Source: Pseudobutyrivibrio ruminis CF1b (lineage in GTDB: Bacteria; Bacillota; Clostridia; Lachnospirales; Lachnospiraceae). Taken from it: a stretch of DNA of 64,000 nucleotides. The notes under the pieces were generated by a model. That model was not told the origin of the DNA, did no database searches, and was given only the letters and a program-made list of their open reading frames with translations. Within the stretch, counting starts at the first letter, position 1, and the number at the start of each line of letters is the position of its first letter. Made by a program: the position numbers and the translations under genes. The stretch is from NCBI RefSeq assembly GCF_000424005.1, contig NZ_AUJB01000009.1, positions 310,001 to 374,000 of the forward strand. The letters run 5' to 3'. Positions 1-7,912 of this stretch are shown one piece after another.

Positions 1-1
1 G

Positions 2-91
2 CTCAATCATATGTACGAGGCAGAAATGCAGCAAACACGCCCATTTCTTGCCAGAGATTACGACGACAGAAAAGGACTAGAGGAATTCTAA
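2..91 (+). CDS. C-terminal end of an unidentified protein (5' truncated by window)
   Basis: An open frame enters from the window edge and ends at TAA 89-91, giving 29 residues that finish RKGLEEF. The next gene starts at ATG 92, directly after this stop, so the two are probably translationally coupled. The visible tail is hydrophilic and too short to identify. Confidence 0.55.
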   Translation, partial: LNHMYEAEMQQTRPFLARDYDDRKGLEEF

Positions 92-1003
92 ATGAACGCT
101 TTTATTAGATTACGAGATGATGTACGAAGATTTGTACTTTCGCGAGAAATGCTTTTCTTAAAAATATGGAGCGCCCTTGTGGCATTCGTAGGTCTCATGT
201 GTATCAGAGCCAATTTTGGACACAATAAGCACGTGAGCCAGTTTTGGGTTTCCATTATTATCGCTATCATCTGCGCATTTTTCCCTATTCAGGGTGTTTC
301 AATTATTCTTACAATAGTTTTATTGATCAATTTGGTCTCACTTTCGCCAATGGTGGCCGTTGTGGCACTTGGTTTGGTGGTAGTGGGTTACTTTGTTTGT
401 GCTTATTTTAGAAGCAAAGTTACTTCTAATATGGTGACCGTACCAATCTGTTATTCCTTTGGTGCGCCATATGTCATGTCGTTGGGCGCAGGCCTGATGT
501 CAAATATTAACGAGCTCACATCAGTAGTATGCGGCTCGGTTATCGCATTTTATCTCCATGTTATCAAGGATAATACCACTGCGATTGTGGACGAGACTTC
601 CGATGTATCAGTGCTTTCACTGGTTCAGGAGCAGATGTTGCAGAACCGCATGTTCTGGTTCTTCATCACAGCCATGGTTGCCATGTTTTTGGTGGTTTAT
701 ATGCTACGTCAGTCCAGCATAAACATGTCCTGGATGATTGCCAATGCAGCAGGTGTTGCAGTTGAATTTATCATCATGCTTGCAGGATATCTTCTCACCA
801 GCCAGAAGGGAGAGATTCCAGGCCTCATTCTCGGCAACATTATCGTATTTGCGGTTGGTTTTATCTTGAATTATTTTGTATTGGATTTGGATTACTCAAG
901 AATCGAAAAGGTTCAGTTTGAGGATGATGACTATTACTACTACGTCACAGCAGTTCCAAAGATTCGACTTGCAGAAGAGGACAAGGAAGTAAAGAAAATA
1001 TAA
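92..1003 (+). CDS. Polytopic membrane protein of unknown function upstream of cdaA
   Basis: A 303-residue protein with about eight hydrophobic segments, for example around residues 26-42, 50-67, 69-108, 195-212 and 225-268. A charged C-terminal tail is rich in Asp and Tyr (EDDDYYYYV). It starts at ATG 92, immediately after the upstream stop, and is followed after 33 bp by cdaA, so it likely belongs to the cdaA-cdaR-glmM transcript. I recognise no family motif. The position suggests a membrane protein linked to c-di-AMP synthesis or cell-envelope homeostasis, but that is inference from context only. Confidence 0.85.
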   Translation: MNAFIRLRDDVRRFVLSREMLFLKIWSALVAFVGLMCIRANFGHNKHVSQFWVSIIIAIICAFFPIQGVSIILTIVLLINLVSLSPMVAVVALGLVVVGYFVCAYFRSKVTSNMVTVPICYSFGAPYVMSLGAGLMSNINELTSVVCGSVIAFYLHVIKDNTTAIVDETSDVSVLSLVQEQMLQNRMFWFFITAMVAMFLVVYMLRQSSINMSWMIANAAGVAVEFIIMLAGYLLTSQKGEIPGLILGNIIVFAVGFILNYFVLDLDYSRIEKVQFEDDDYYYYVTAVPKIRLAEEDKEVKKI

Positions 1004-1036
1004 TAAATTCCCATTGGGTAGAAGGAAGGAATTTCG

Positions 1037-1903
1037 GTGGTTGATTTTGTAAACGCTGTAGATGCCTTCATCGATGATTATTTCAATGTAAATATTCCCG
1101 ATGTTTCCATCACAGATGTAATCGAGGTTTTTATAATTGCATATTTTATGTACCACCTGTTGGTTTGGGTTAAGAACAGCCGCGTTTGGATGCTTATCCG
1201 AGGCGTGCTGATTATCATGCTGTTCTTCTTACTGGCAGCTATTTTCCAGATGAATACCATTCTGTGGTTGGGCGAGAAGCTGGTATCAGTAGCGGTGACG
1301 GTGCTCATCGTGGTGTTCCAGCCAGAGCTTCGTCGAGCACTGGAGCAGATTGGTCGAAGAAAAATCACTTCGCTGTTCACATGGAACATCCTTAAGACAG
1401 GCGCTAAGAAATTCGATGACTCTACAATCGTTGGTCTTGTTACAGCCTGCTACGAGATGGGAGCAGTTAAGACTGGTGCTCTTATCGTCGTGGAAAAGGA
1501 TATGCAGCTCACAGAGTTTGAACGTACAGGTATTGGCATTGATGCAGTGGTCAGCAGACAGCTGCTTATCAATATATTTGAAAAGAACACTCCACTTCAC
1601 GATGGAGCTGTCATCGTCCGCGGAGACAGGGTGGTTTCGGCTACCTGCTATCTGCCACTTTCTGATAACATGGCCCTTTCAAAGGACCTTGGAACCAGAC
1701 ACAGAGCGGCAGTTGGTATCAGTGAGGTATCTGATTCCCTCACTATCGTTGTTTCCGAGGAGACAGGAACTGTTTCTTACGCCAGAGAGGGACGCATCGT
1801 TCGCGATGTAAAGGAAGACGAGCTTATTGCAGAGCTTAAGCGTCTCCAGAATCCTGAGGAAGCGGCAGAAGCGTTCACAAAAAGTGAAAAGGAGGGCAAA
1901 TAA
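1037..1903 (+). CDS. cdaA: Diadenylate cyclase CdaA (c-di-AMP synthase)
   Basis: Makes the second messenger c-di-AMP from two ATP, at the membrane. Of 288 residues, three N-terminal transmembrane helices (about 30-50, 55-75, 80-100) precede a DAC domain. Its two signature motifs are visible: DGA (PLHDGAVIV, about residue 187) and RHR (GTRHRAAVG, about 220). The start is GTG 1037, with a good site GGAAGGA at 1023-1029. The stop TAA is directly followed by the ATG of cdaR. The cdaA-cdaR-glmM order is the usual Firmicutes arrangement, in which CdaR and GlmM modulate the cyclase; c-di-AMP controls potassium and osmolyte uptake and envelope integrity. Confidence 0.97.
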   Translation: MVDFVNAVDAFIDDYFNVNIPDVSITDVIEVFIIAYFMYHLLVWVKNSRVWMLIRGVLIIMLFFLLAAIFQMNTILWLGEKLVSVAVTVLIVVFQPELRRALEQIGRRKITSLFTWNILKTGAKKFDDSTIVGLVTACYEMGAVKTGALIVVEKDMQLTEFERTGIGIDAVVSRQLLINIFEKNTPLHDGAVIVRGDRVVSATCYLPLSDNMALSKDLGTRHRAAVGISEVSDSLTIVVSEETGTVSYAREGRIVRDVKEDELIAELKRLQNPEEAAEAFTKSEKEGK

Positions 1904-3151
1904 ATGCAGCAGAAAATAATTAATGCCCTCACAAAGGACGTAGGATTAAAGATTTTAGCTATCGTATTCTCGTTCCTGCTTTGGCTTGTTGTTGTAAATA
2001 TCGATGATCCTAAGCAGACCAGAACATTTACCTCAGTTGTTACAGTTACCAACGAGGATGTGCTTACCCAGGCTGGTAAGCTTTACGAGATAAAGGATGG
2101 CGTCAATACAGTCAGCTTCAGAGTTACAGCAAAGCGTTCTATTATAGAGAAGCTTTCGCCTTCAGATTTCTCTGCGGTGGCTGATATGAACAACCTGGAA
2201 AACAGTGAGCGTGTGCCGGTTACAATTGCGGCGAAATCATACGTTAACTACATCACTATTTCCAGCAGACAGAATTATCTCTATGTAAATCTTAAAGATC
2301 TTACTACAGAGAGATTCCTGATTGATGCTCAGACATTTGGCGAATTGGAGCCAGAGCTTGCAGTTGAAGAAGTGACCTGCAGCCCTACAGTTATCACTGT
2401 TACGGGACCACAGGATATTGTAAATAAGATTGAATCTGTTGTTGCTTCAGCAAACATCACTGGTGTTACCGGCAACTTTACAGAAAACGTTATCCCTAAG
2501 TTTTACGATGCTAAGGGCGAGGTGGTAGATACATCATCACTGAACATGTCAGTATCTACTGTCAGCGTCAGCGTTTCATTCGTAAATACGAAGGCAGCAG
2601 ACATAGTGGTTAAGACCAGCGGCATCCTGTCGCCTGAGCTTACCCTTGGAAGTATAAAGACAGATCCATCATCTGTAATGATTATTGGTGAGCCTAGCGC
2701 ACTTAATGAAGTGAGCAACATCACCATTCCAGAAACAGTTATCAATCTGTCAAACCTTACAGGCTCATTCACCACATCAGTAGATATTTCAGCTTATCTG
2801 CCTGAGGGTGTTCAGCTGGCAGAGGGTACCTCTTCTAAGGTTTCTATCTATGTCACTATGGCTAATGAGACCGCATCTACAGTCACTGTTCCGGCGGACA
2901 ACATCGAACTTCGAAACGTTCCTGAGGGACTAGCAGTTTCATTGGATGTAGAAAAAATCACTACCGATGTATTTGGTAGCGAAGAAGCTTTGGCTGGACT
3001 AAAAGCTGATAATGTTAAGGGCTACATTGATTGCTCTAATCTCAGCGTTGGCGAAGGTCAAAACGCAGCTTTACAGTTTGATAACCTTGAGGGTATCACT
3101 GTTCAGAATACATCAGTCACTGTTACGGTAATTGAAGCGAAAAAAGAATAG
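1904..3151 (+). CDS. cdaR: YbbR-domain regulator CdaR
   Basis: A 415-residue membrane-anchored protein with one N-terminal transmembrane helix (about residues 14-32) and an extracytoplasmic part made of repeated YbbR-type beta domains, seen as recurring V-T-V and S-V-S-V-S strands with a spacing near 80 residues. Proteins of this family bind and modulate CdaA. The ATG at 1904 abuts the cdaA stop codon, so the two are translationally coupled. About four repeats is typical of the family. The gene is intact. Confidence 0.94.
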   Translation: MQQKIINALTKDVGLKILAIVFSFLLWLVVVNIDDPKQTRTFTSVVTVTNEDVLTQAGKLYEIKDGVNTVSFRVTAKRSIIEKLSPSDFSAVADMNNLENSERVPVTIAAKSYVNYITISSRQNYLYVNLKDLTTERFLIDAQTFGELEPELAVEEVTCSPTVITVTGPQDIVNKIESVVASANITGVTGNFTENVIPKFYDAKGEVVDTSSLNMSVSTVSVSVSFVNTKAADIVVKTSGILSPELTLGSIKTDPSSVMIIGEPSALNEVSNITIPETVINLSNLTGSFTTSVDISAYLPEGVQLAEGTSSKVSIYVTMANETASTVTVPADNIELRNVPEGLAVSLDVEKITTDVFGSEEALAGLKADNVKGYIDCSNLSVGEGQNAALQFDNLEGITVQNTSVTVTVIEAKKE

Positions 3152-3190
3152 ATTTCGCTTACAGTGAAGAAAAAGAAACGAGGATTAATA

Positions 3191-4540
3191 ATGGGAAGAT
3201 TATTTGGAACAGACGGAGTCAGAGGAGTAGCTGGCTCTGAGCTTACAATAGACCTTGCTCGTGCACTTGGTCAGGCAGGAGCTTACGTGCTTACAAAGGA
3301 GGCTAGCCACCAGCCTACAATCATCGTTGGTTGTGACACTCGTATCTCAGGCACAATGCTTGCATCTGCACTTATGGCAGGCATCTGCTCCGTTGGAGCA
3401 AATGCAGTTTACGTTGGAGTACTTCCAACACCTGCAATCGCTTACCTTACTCGTAAGCACAAGGTTGACGCTGGAGTTGTTATTTCAGCCAGCCACAACC
3501 CAATGGAGTTTAACGGAATCAAATTCTTCAACGGAGATGGCTTCAAGCTTTCTGATGAGTTAGAGGATGAGATTCAGGCTCTTATCGAAGCAGATATGAA
3601 GGGCGTAAGCCTTCCTACTGGCGCAGAGATTGGAAAGATTGATTATCGTTTCGATCTTGGTCGCGAGTATGTAGATTTCCTTAAGAAGACAGTTCCACTT
3701 GATTTATCAGGATTAAAGATTGTTATCGACTGTGCTGAAGGTGCTTCTTACCGCACAAGCGTAGCTTGCCTTTCAGAGATGGGTGCTGAGCTTATCACAA
3801 TTCACAACAATCCAGATGGAACAAATATCAACAGCAACTGCGGAAGTACTCACATGGATGAGCTTAGAGCTCGTGTTGTTGCAGAGAATGCACAGGTTGG
3901 TCTCGCATTTGATGGCGATGCCGACAGAATGCTTGCAGTAGATGAGAAGGGACGCCTTGTTGACGGTGACCAGATTATGGCTATCTGCGCTAAGCACATG
4001 AAGGACAAGGGTACTCTTAAGAAAGATACCTGTGTTGTTACAGTAATGACAAATCTTGGCTTCACACTGATGGCAAAGGAACAGGGCATCAATGTAGAGG
4101 TTACAAAGGTAGGCGATAGATATGTATTAGAAAACATGCTTGCCAAGGGCTACAACATCGGCGGCGAGCAGAGTGGTCACGTTATCTTCTTAGATGACAA
4201 CACCACAGGTGATGGACTTCTTTCAGCTCTTCACCTTCTTCGTGTTCTTGTGGAGACAAAGAAATCTCTTTCAGAGCTTGCATCTATTATGGATGTATTG
4301 CCACAGGCACTTGTAAATGCAAAGGTACCAAACCACAAGAAGGAAAGCTACATGGAGTATCCTGAGATTGCATCAGCAATCGCAGAGCTTGAGAAGAAGT
4401 TCGCAGGTGAAGGCCGTGTCCTTATCCGCCCATCCGGCACAGAGCCTTTGGTTCGTGTCATGATTGAGGGCAAGGACCAGACAGAAATCGAAAACGACGC
4501 CAAAGCGTTAGCAGAATTAATAACAAATACAATGCTTTAA
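3191..4540 (+). CDS. glmM: Phosphoglucosamine mutase GlmM
   Basis: Interconverts glucosamine-6-phosphate and glucosamine-1-phosphate, feeding UDP-GlcNAc for peptidoglycan and for the polysaccharides made downstream. From ATG 3191 the protein has 449 residues, the usual family length, and begins [12 protein letters not shown]. The phosphoserine loop SASHNP (about residue 100), the metal loop DGDADR (about 241) and the phosphate-binding RPSGTEP near the C-terminus are all present. An earlier in-frame GTG at 3164 would add nine Lys-rich residues, but GAGGA lies 6 nt before ATG 3191, so the later start is preferred. It is third in the cda operon. Confidence 0.97.
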   Translation: MGRLFGTDGVRGVAGSELTIDLARALGQAGAYVLTKEASHQPTIIVGCDTRISGTMLASALMAGICSVGANAVYVGVLPTPAIAYLTRKHKVDAGVVISASHNPMEFNGIKFFNGDGFKLSDELEDEIQALIEADMKGVSLPTGAEIGKIDYRFDLGREYVDFLKKTVPLDLSGLKIVIDCAEGASYRTSVACLSEMGAELITIHNNPDGTNINSNCGSTHMDELRARVVAENAQVGLAFDGDADRMLAVDEKGRLVDGDQIMAICAKHMKDKGTLKKDTCVVTVMTNLGFTLMAKEQGINVEVTKVGDRYVLENMLAKGYNIGGEQSGHVIFLDDNTTGDGLLSALHLLRVLVETKKSLSELASIMDVLPQALVNAKVPNHKKESYMEYPEIASAIAELEKKFAGEGRVLIRPSGTEPLVRVMIEGKDQTEIENDAKALAELITNTML

Positions 4541-4586
4541 ATTCAAAGTTTAATGTAAAGCTTTGTTCATAGAATAGGGATTTGGA

Positions 4587-4853
4587 ATGGTTTCACAAAA
4601 AGTAAAGATTAAGAATGCCACAGGTTTGCACCTGAGACCAGCGGGACTACTTTGCGAGATAGCCATGAAATATGGGTGTAAAGTCACTTTTCACACCGGT
4701 GACAACTATGAAGCAAATGCAAAGTCAGTATTAAGTGTACTTGGTGCATGTGTTAAAAGTGGTGAAGAAGTTGAGATATGCTGCGATGGGGCAGACGAGA
4801 TAGATGCTTTAGCAGATCTCGTTAGTTCAATTGAAGCAGGATTAGGAGAGTAG
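4587..4853 (+). CDS. ptsH: HPr family phosphocarrier protein
   Basis: An 88-residue HPr-fold protein. The active-site histidine is His15 in TGLHLRPAG with the conserved Arg17. Ser47 in AKSVLSVL corresponds to the regulatory serine phosphorylated by HPr kinase in Firmicutes. The site TAGGGA lies 6 nt before ATG 4587. It carries phosphate from enzyme I to PTS permeases and may act as a CcpA co-effector when seryl-phosphorylated. No ptsI is adjacent, so it could be a Crh-like paralogue, but retention of His15 favours a working phosphocarrier. Confidence 0.92.
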   Translation: MVSQKVKIKNATGLHLRPAGLLCEIAMKYGCKVTFHTGDNYEANAKSVLSVLGACVKSGEEVEICCDGADEIDALADLVSSIEAGLGE

Positions 4854-4861
4854 TAAAAATA

Positions 4862-4950
4862 GCCTGTAGGAGACAAGCTCATATATTTCTTAAGCGAAGC
4901 TTTCTATAGCTGAGTGTAGAAATCATATGGCTTGTTACCGTAACAGGCGA
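4862..4950 (+). promoter_or_regulatory. Possible folded leader of leuA
   Basis: In the 121-bp gap before leuA, GCCTGT at 4862-4867 is the exact complement of ACAGGC at 4943-4948. A competing local hairpin pairs TGTTA 4933-4937 with TAACA 4941-4945. The two structures share bases, as in an attenuator or switch. There is no T-box sequence, no leucine-rich leader peptide and no U-run, so the mechanism is unknown and the structure may be chance. Confidence 0.25.
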
Positions 4951-4974
4951 GAGATATATTAGGAGGACAGAATA

Positions 4975-6663
4975 ATGTTGAACTACAAGCGTTACAAAGC
5001 GAACCCAGTGTTAAAGTTTCCTGAGCGTACATGGCCTGAAAAGCAGATCACTAAAGCTCCAATTTGGTGCTCAGTTGACCTACGTGACGGCAATCAGGCT
5101 CTCGTCGAACCAATGTCGGTTGACGAAAAAATGGAACTATTTGACCTCCTAATCAAACTAGGCTTTAAAGAGATTGAAATTGGCTTTCCCGCAGCCAGCC
5201 AGATAGAATTTGACTTCTTAAGACAGTTAGTAGCAGAGAATAAGATTCCTGATGACGTAAAAGTCCAGGTACTTTCTCAGTGCCGTGAAGAATTAATTGA
5301 CCGTACCTTTGAGGCTATCAAGGGTATCAAAAATGTAATTTTCCACATCTACAATTCCACATCTACTCTTCAGCGTGATGTTGTTTTCAATGCTGAAAAG
5401 GATGAGATTATCGAGATTGCAAAGAAGGGTACACAGATGGTAAAAGACCGTCTCGACCGCTTCGATGGAAATTTACAGCTTGAATATTCACCAGAGTCAT
5501 TTACTGGAACAGAGGTTGAATTCGCACTCGATATTTGTACAGCAGTGCAGGAAACATGGAACAAAGCCACTCCTGCACCTATCATTTTCAATCTTCCTGC
5601 AACAGTGGAGATGAATACACCTAATGTTTACGCAGACCAGATTGAGTGGATGAGCACACACTTCAAGGACAGAGAAAACATCATCCTTTCAATTCATCCA
5701 CATAACGACAGAGGTACAGGCGTTGCTATTACAGAGCTTGGACTTCTTGCCGGCGCAGACCGTGTAGAGGGAACACTTCTCGGAAACGGTGAGCGTACTG
5801 GTAACGTAGATATTCTTACAATCGCTTACAATATGTTCTCACAGGGTGTTAACCCAGAACTTCACCTTGAGGATATCAAGGAAATCGTTGAGGTTTGTGA
5901 GCGAGTTACCAAAATGCCTACAGACGCAAGACACCCATATGCAGGTGAGCTTGTGTTTACAGCGTTCTCTGGTTCACACCAGGATGCTATAAATAAGGGC
6001 GTCCGCGCTATGAAGGATCGTCAGAATCTTTACTGGGAGGTTCCTTATCTTCCAATCGATCCTGCAGATATCGGACGTATGTATGAGCCAGTGGTTCGTA
6101 TCAACAGCCAGTCTGGCAAGGGTGGCGTAGCCTTCGTTATGGATACAGTTTACGGTTACAAGCTTCCAAAGAAGATGCAGCGTGAGTTTGCTGATGTTGT
6201 TCAGTACATTTCTGAAAAGCAGGGCGGCGAGGTTACACCACAGCGCATCATGGAGGCATTCAAGTCTCAGTATCTTGAAAACAAGGAGCCACTTACTCTT
6301 GAATACGTTGTTATTCATGATAGCAAGGAGACAGACGATACAGTTGCAGTTCTCGACTTCAGCTACAATGGAGAGAAGTTCCATTCAGAGGCAGAAGGAA
6401 ACGGACCTATCGATGCTGTTAAGCTTGCAATCAAGCAGTGCGTACCAGAGCTTGAGTTCACACTCATCGACTACACAGAGCATACACTTGCTCAGTCACA
6501 GGGTTCTGGAGCTAAGGCTGCAGCATATATTGAGATGCGTGATGAGCGCCACGGCAACACAACATTCGGTGTTGGCGTAAGCTCAAATATTACAAGAGCA
6601 TCTATCCGCAGTTTATTCTCTGCGTATAATAGATTAATTGCAAAAGCAAAGGACTATGTATAA
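4975..6663 (+). CDS. leuA: 2-isopropylmalate synthase
   Basis: First committed step of leucine synthesis, condensing acetyl-CoA with 2-oxoisovalerate. The 562-residue protein is of the long type with an N-terminal extension (KFPERTWPEKQITKAP). It has the HMGL-like barrel with DLRDGNQ (residues 36-42) and the metal motif HPHNDRGTG (about 241), and a C-terminal regulatory LeuA dimer domain (about 430-560). AGGAGG at 4961-4966 lies 8 nt before ATG 4975. No other leu gene is nearby. Confidence 0.96.
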   Translation: MLNYKRYKANPVLKFPERTWPEKQITKAPIWCSVDLRDGNQALVEPMSVDEKMELFDLLIKLGFKEIEIGFPAASQIEFDFLRQLVAENKIPDDVKVQVLSQCREELIDRTFEAIKGIKNVIFHIYNSTSTLQRDVVFNAEKDEIIEIAKKGTQMVKDRLDRFDGNLQLEYSPESFTGTEVEFALDICTAVQETWNKATPAPIIFNLPATVEMNTPNVYADQIEWMSTHFKDRENIILSIHPHNDRGTGVAITELGLLAGADRVEGTLLGNGERTGNVDILTIAYNMFSQGVNPELHLEDIKEIVEVCERVTKMPTDARHPYAGELVFTAFSGSHQDAINKGVRAMKDRQNLYWEVPYLPIDPADIGRMYEPVVRINSQSGKGGVAFVMDTVYGYKLPKKMQREFADVVQYISEKQGGEVTPQRIMEAFKSQYLENKEPLTLEYVVIHDSKETDDTVAVLDFSYNGEKFHSEAEGNGPIDAVKLAIKQCVPELEFTLIDYTEHTLAQSQGSGAKAAAYIEMRDERHGNTTFGVGVSSNITRASIRSLFSAYNRLIAKAKDYV

Positions 6664-6770
6664 GACTTCCAATTCAAATCCTTTAGATTTCTTTAGTATT
6701 TAAATTCTAAAGAGTGAAGTAATATAGGGATTATGAATGGATTAGGGAGAGAGAAAGGAATTTAATAATT

Positions 6771-7856
6771 ATGAGAACTTATCTAGTAACAGGTGGAGCA
6801 GGATTCATCGGTTCTAACTACATTCATTACATGTTTAAGAAGTACGACAACGAGATTAGAATCATCAACGTTGATAAGCTTACATACGCTGGTAACCTCG
6901 AGAATCTTAAGGATATCGAGAACCGCGACAACTACACATTTGTAAAGGCTGATATCTGCGATAAGGAAGCAATCAGAAAGATTTTCCAGGAGAACGATAT
7001 CGACCGTGTAGTACATTTTGCTGCAGAGTCACACGTTGACCGTTCTATCGTAAACCCAGAGGTTTTCGTTCAGACAAACGTACTTGGTACAGCTGTAATG
7101 CTCAACTGTGCTAAGGAAGCTTGGGAGCTCGAGGATGGTTCATTCAAGGAGGGAAAGAAGTTCCTTCACGTTTCTACAGACGAAGTTTACGGATCACTTC
7201 CAGATGATGACAACGCATTCTTCTATGAGACAACACCATATGATCCACATTCACCATACTCAGCTTCAAAGGCTAGCTCAGACATGCTTGTAAAGGCTTA
7301 CATGGATACTTACAAGTTCCCTGCAAACATTACAAACTGCTCTAACAACTACGGCCCTTACCAGTTCCCAGAGAAGCTCATTCCACTTATCATTAACAAT
7401 GCGCTTCAGGGCAAGGACCTTCCAGTATACGGTGATGGAAAGAACGTACGTGACTGGTTATATGTAGAGGATCACGCTAAGGGTATCGATATGGTTCAGG
7501 AGCAGGGTAAGCTCTTCGAGACATACAATATCGGTGGTCACAACGAAAAGCAGAACATCCAGATTATCCACATCATCCTTGATACACTTCAGGAGATGCT
7601 TCCAGAGGGCGACCCACGTAAGGAGCTCGTATCAGAGAAGCTTATTAAGTACGTAACAGACCGCAAGGGTCATGACAGACGTTACGCTATCGCTCCAGAC
7701 AAGATCAAGGCTGAAATCGGCTGGTATCCAGAGACATGCTTCGAGGAAGGTATCAAGAAGACAATCGCTTGGTTCTTCGAGCACGAGGATTGGATGAAGA
7801 ACGTTACTTCAGGTGATTACCAGAAGTACTACAACGATATGTATTCAGGAAAGTAA
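6771..7856 (+). CDS. rfbB: dTDP-glucose 4,6-dehydratase
   Basis: An extended SDR enzyme of 361 residues that converts dTDP-glucose to dTDP-4-keto-6-deoxyglucose, the branch point to dTDP-rhamnose and other deoxysugars. The NAD-binding GGAGFIGS (residues 7-14), the catalytic STDEVYG segment (about 135) and YSASK (about 163) are visible, as is the family segment CSNNYGPYQFPEKLIPL. rfbA, rfbC and rfbD are not in the window. It marks the start of the polysaccharide region. Codon use here is unusually uniform, as in a highly expressed gene. Confidence 0.95.
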   Translation: MRTYLVTGGAGFIGSNYIHYMFKKYDNEIRIINVDKLTYAGNLENLKDIENRDNYTFVKADICDKEAIRKIFQENDIDRVVHFAAESHVDRSIVNPEVFVQTNVLGTAVMLNCAKEAWELEDGSFKEGKKFLHVSTDEVYGSLPDDDNAFFYETTPYDPHSPYSASKASSDMLVKAYMDTYKFPANITNCSNNYGPYQFPEKLIPLIINNALQGKDLPVYGDGKNVRDWLYVEDHAKGIDMVQEQGKLFETYNIGGHNEKQNIQIIHIILDTLQEMLPEGDPRKELVSEKLIKYVTDRKGHDRRYAIAPDKIKAEIGWYPETCFEEGIKKTIAWFFEHEDWMKNVTSGDYQKYYNDMYSGK

Positions 7857-7912
7857 TTGGTTGATAAGACAACATCGCACATACTAGATGATATATTTGG
7901 GAGATGATGAAA

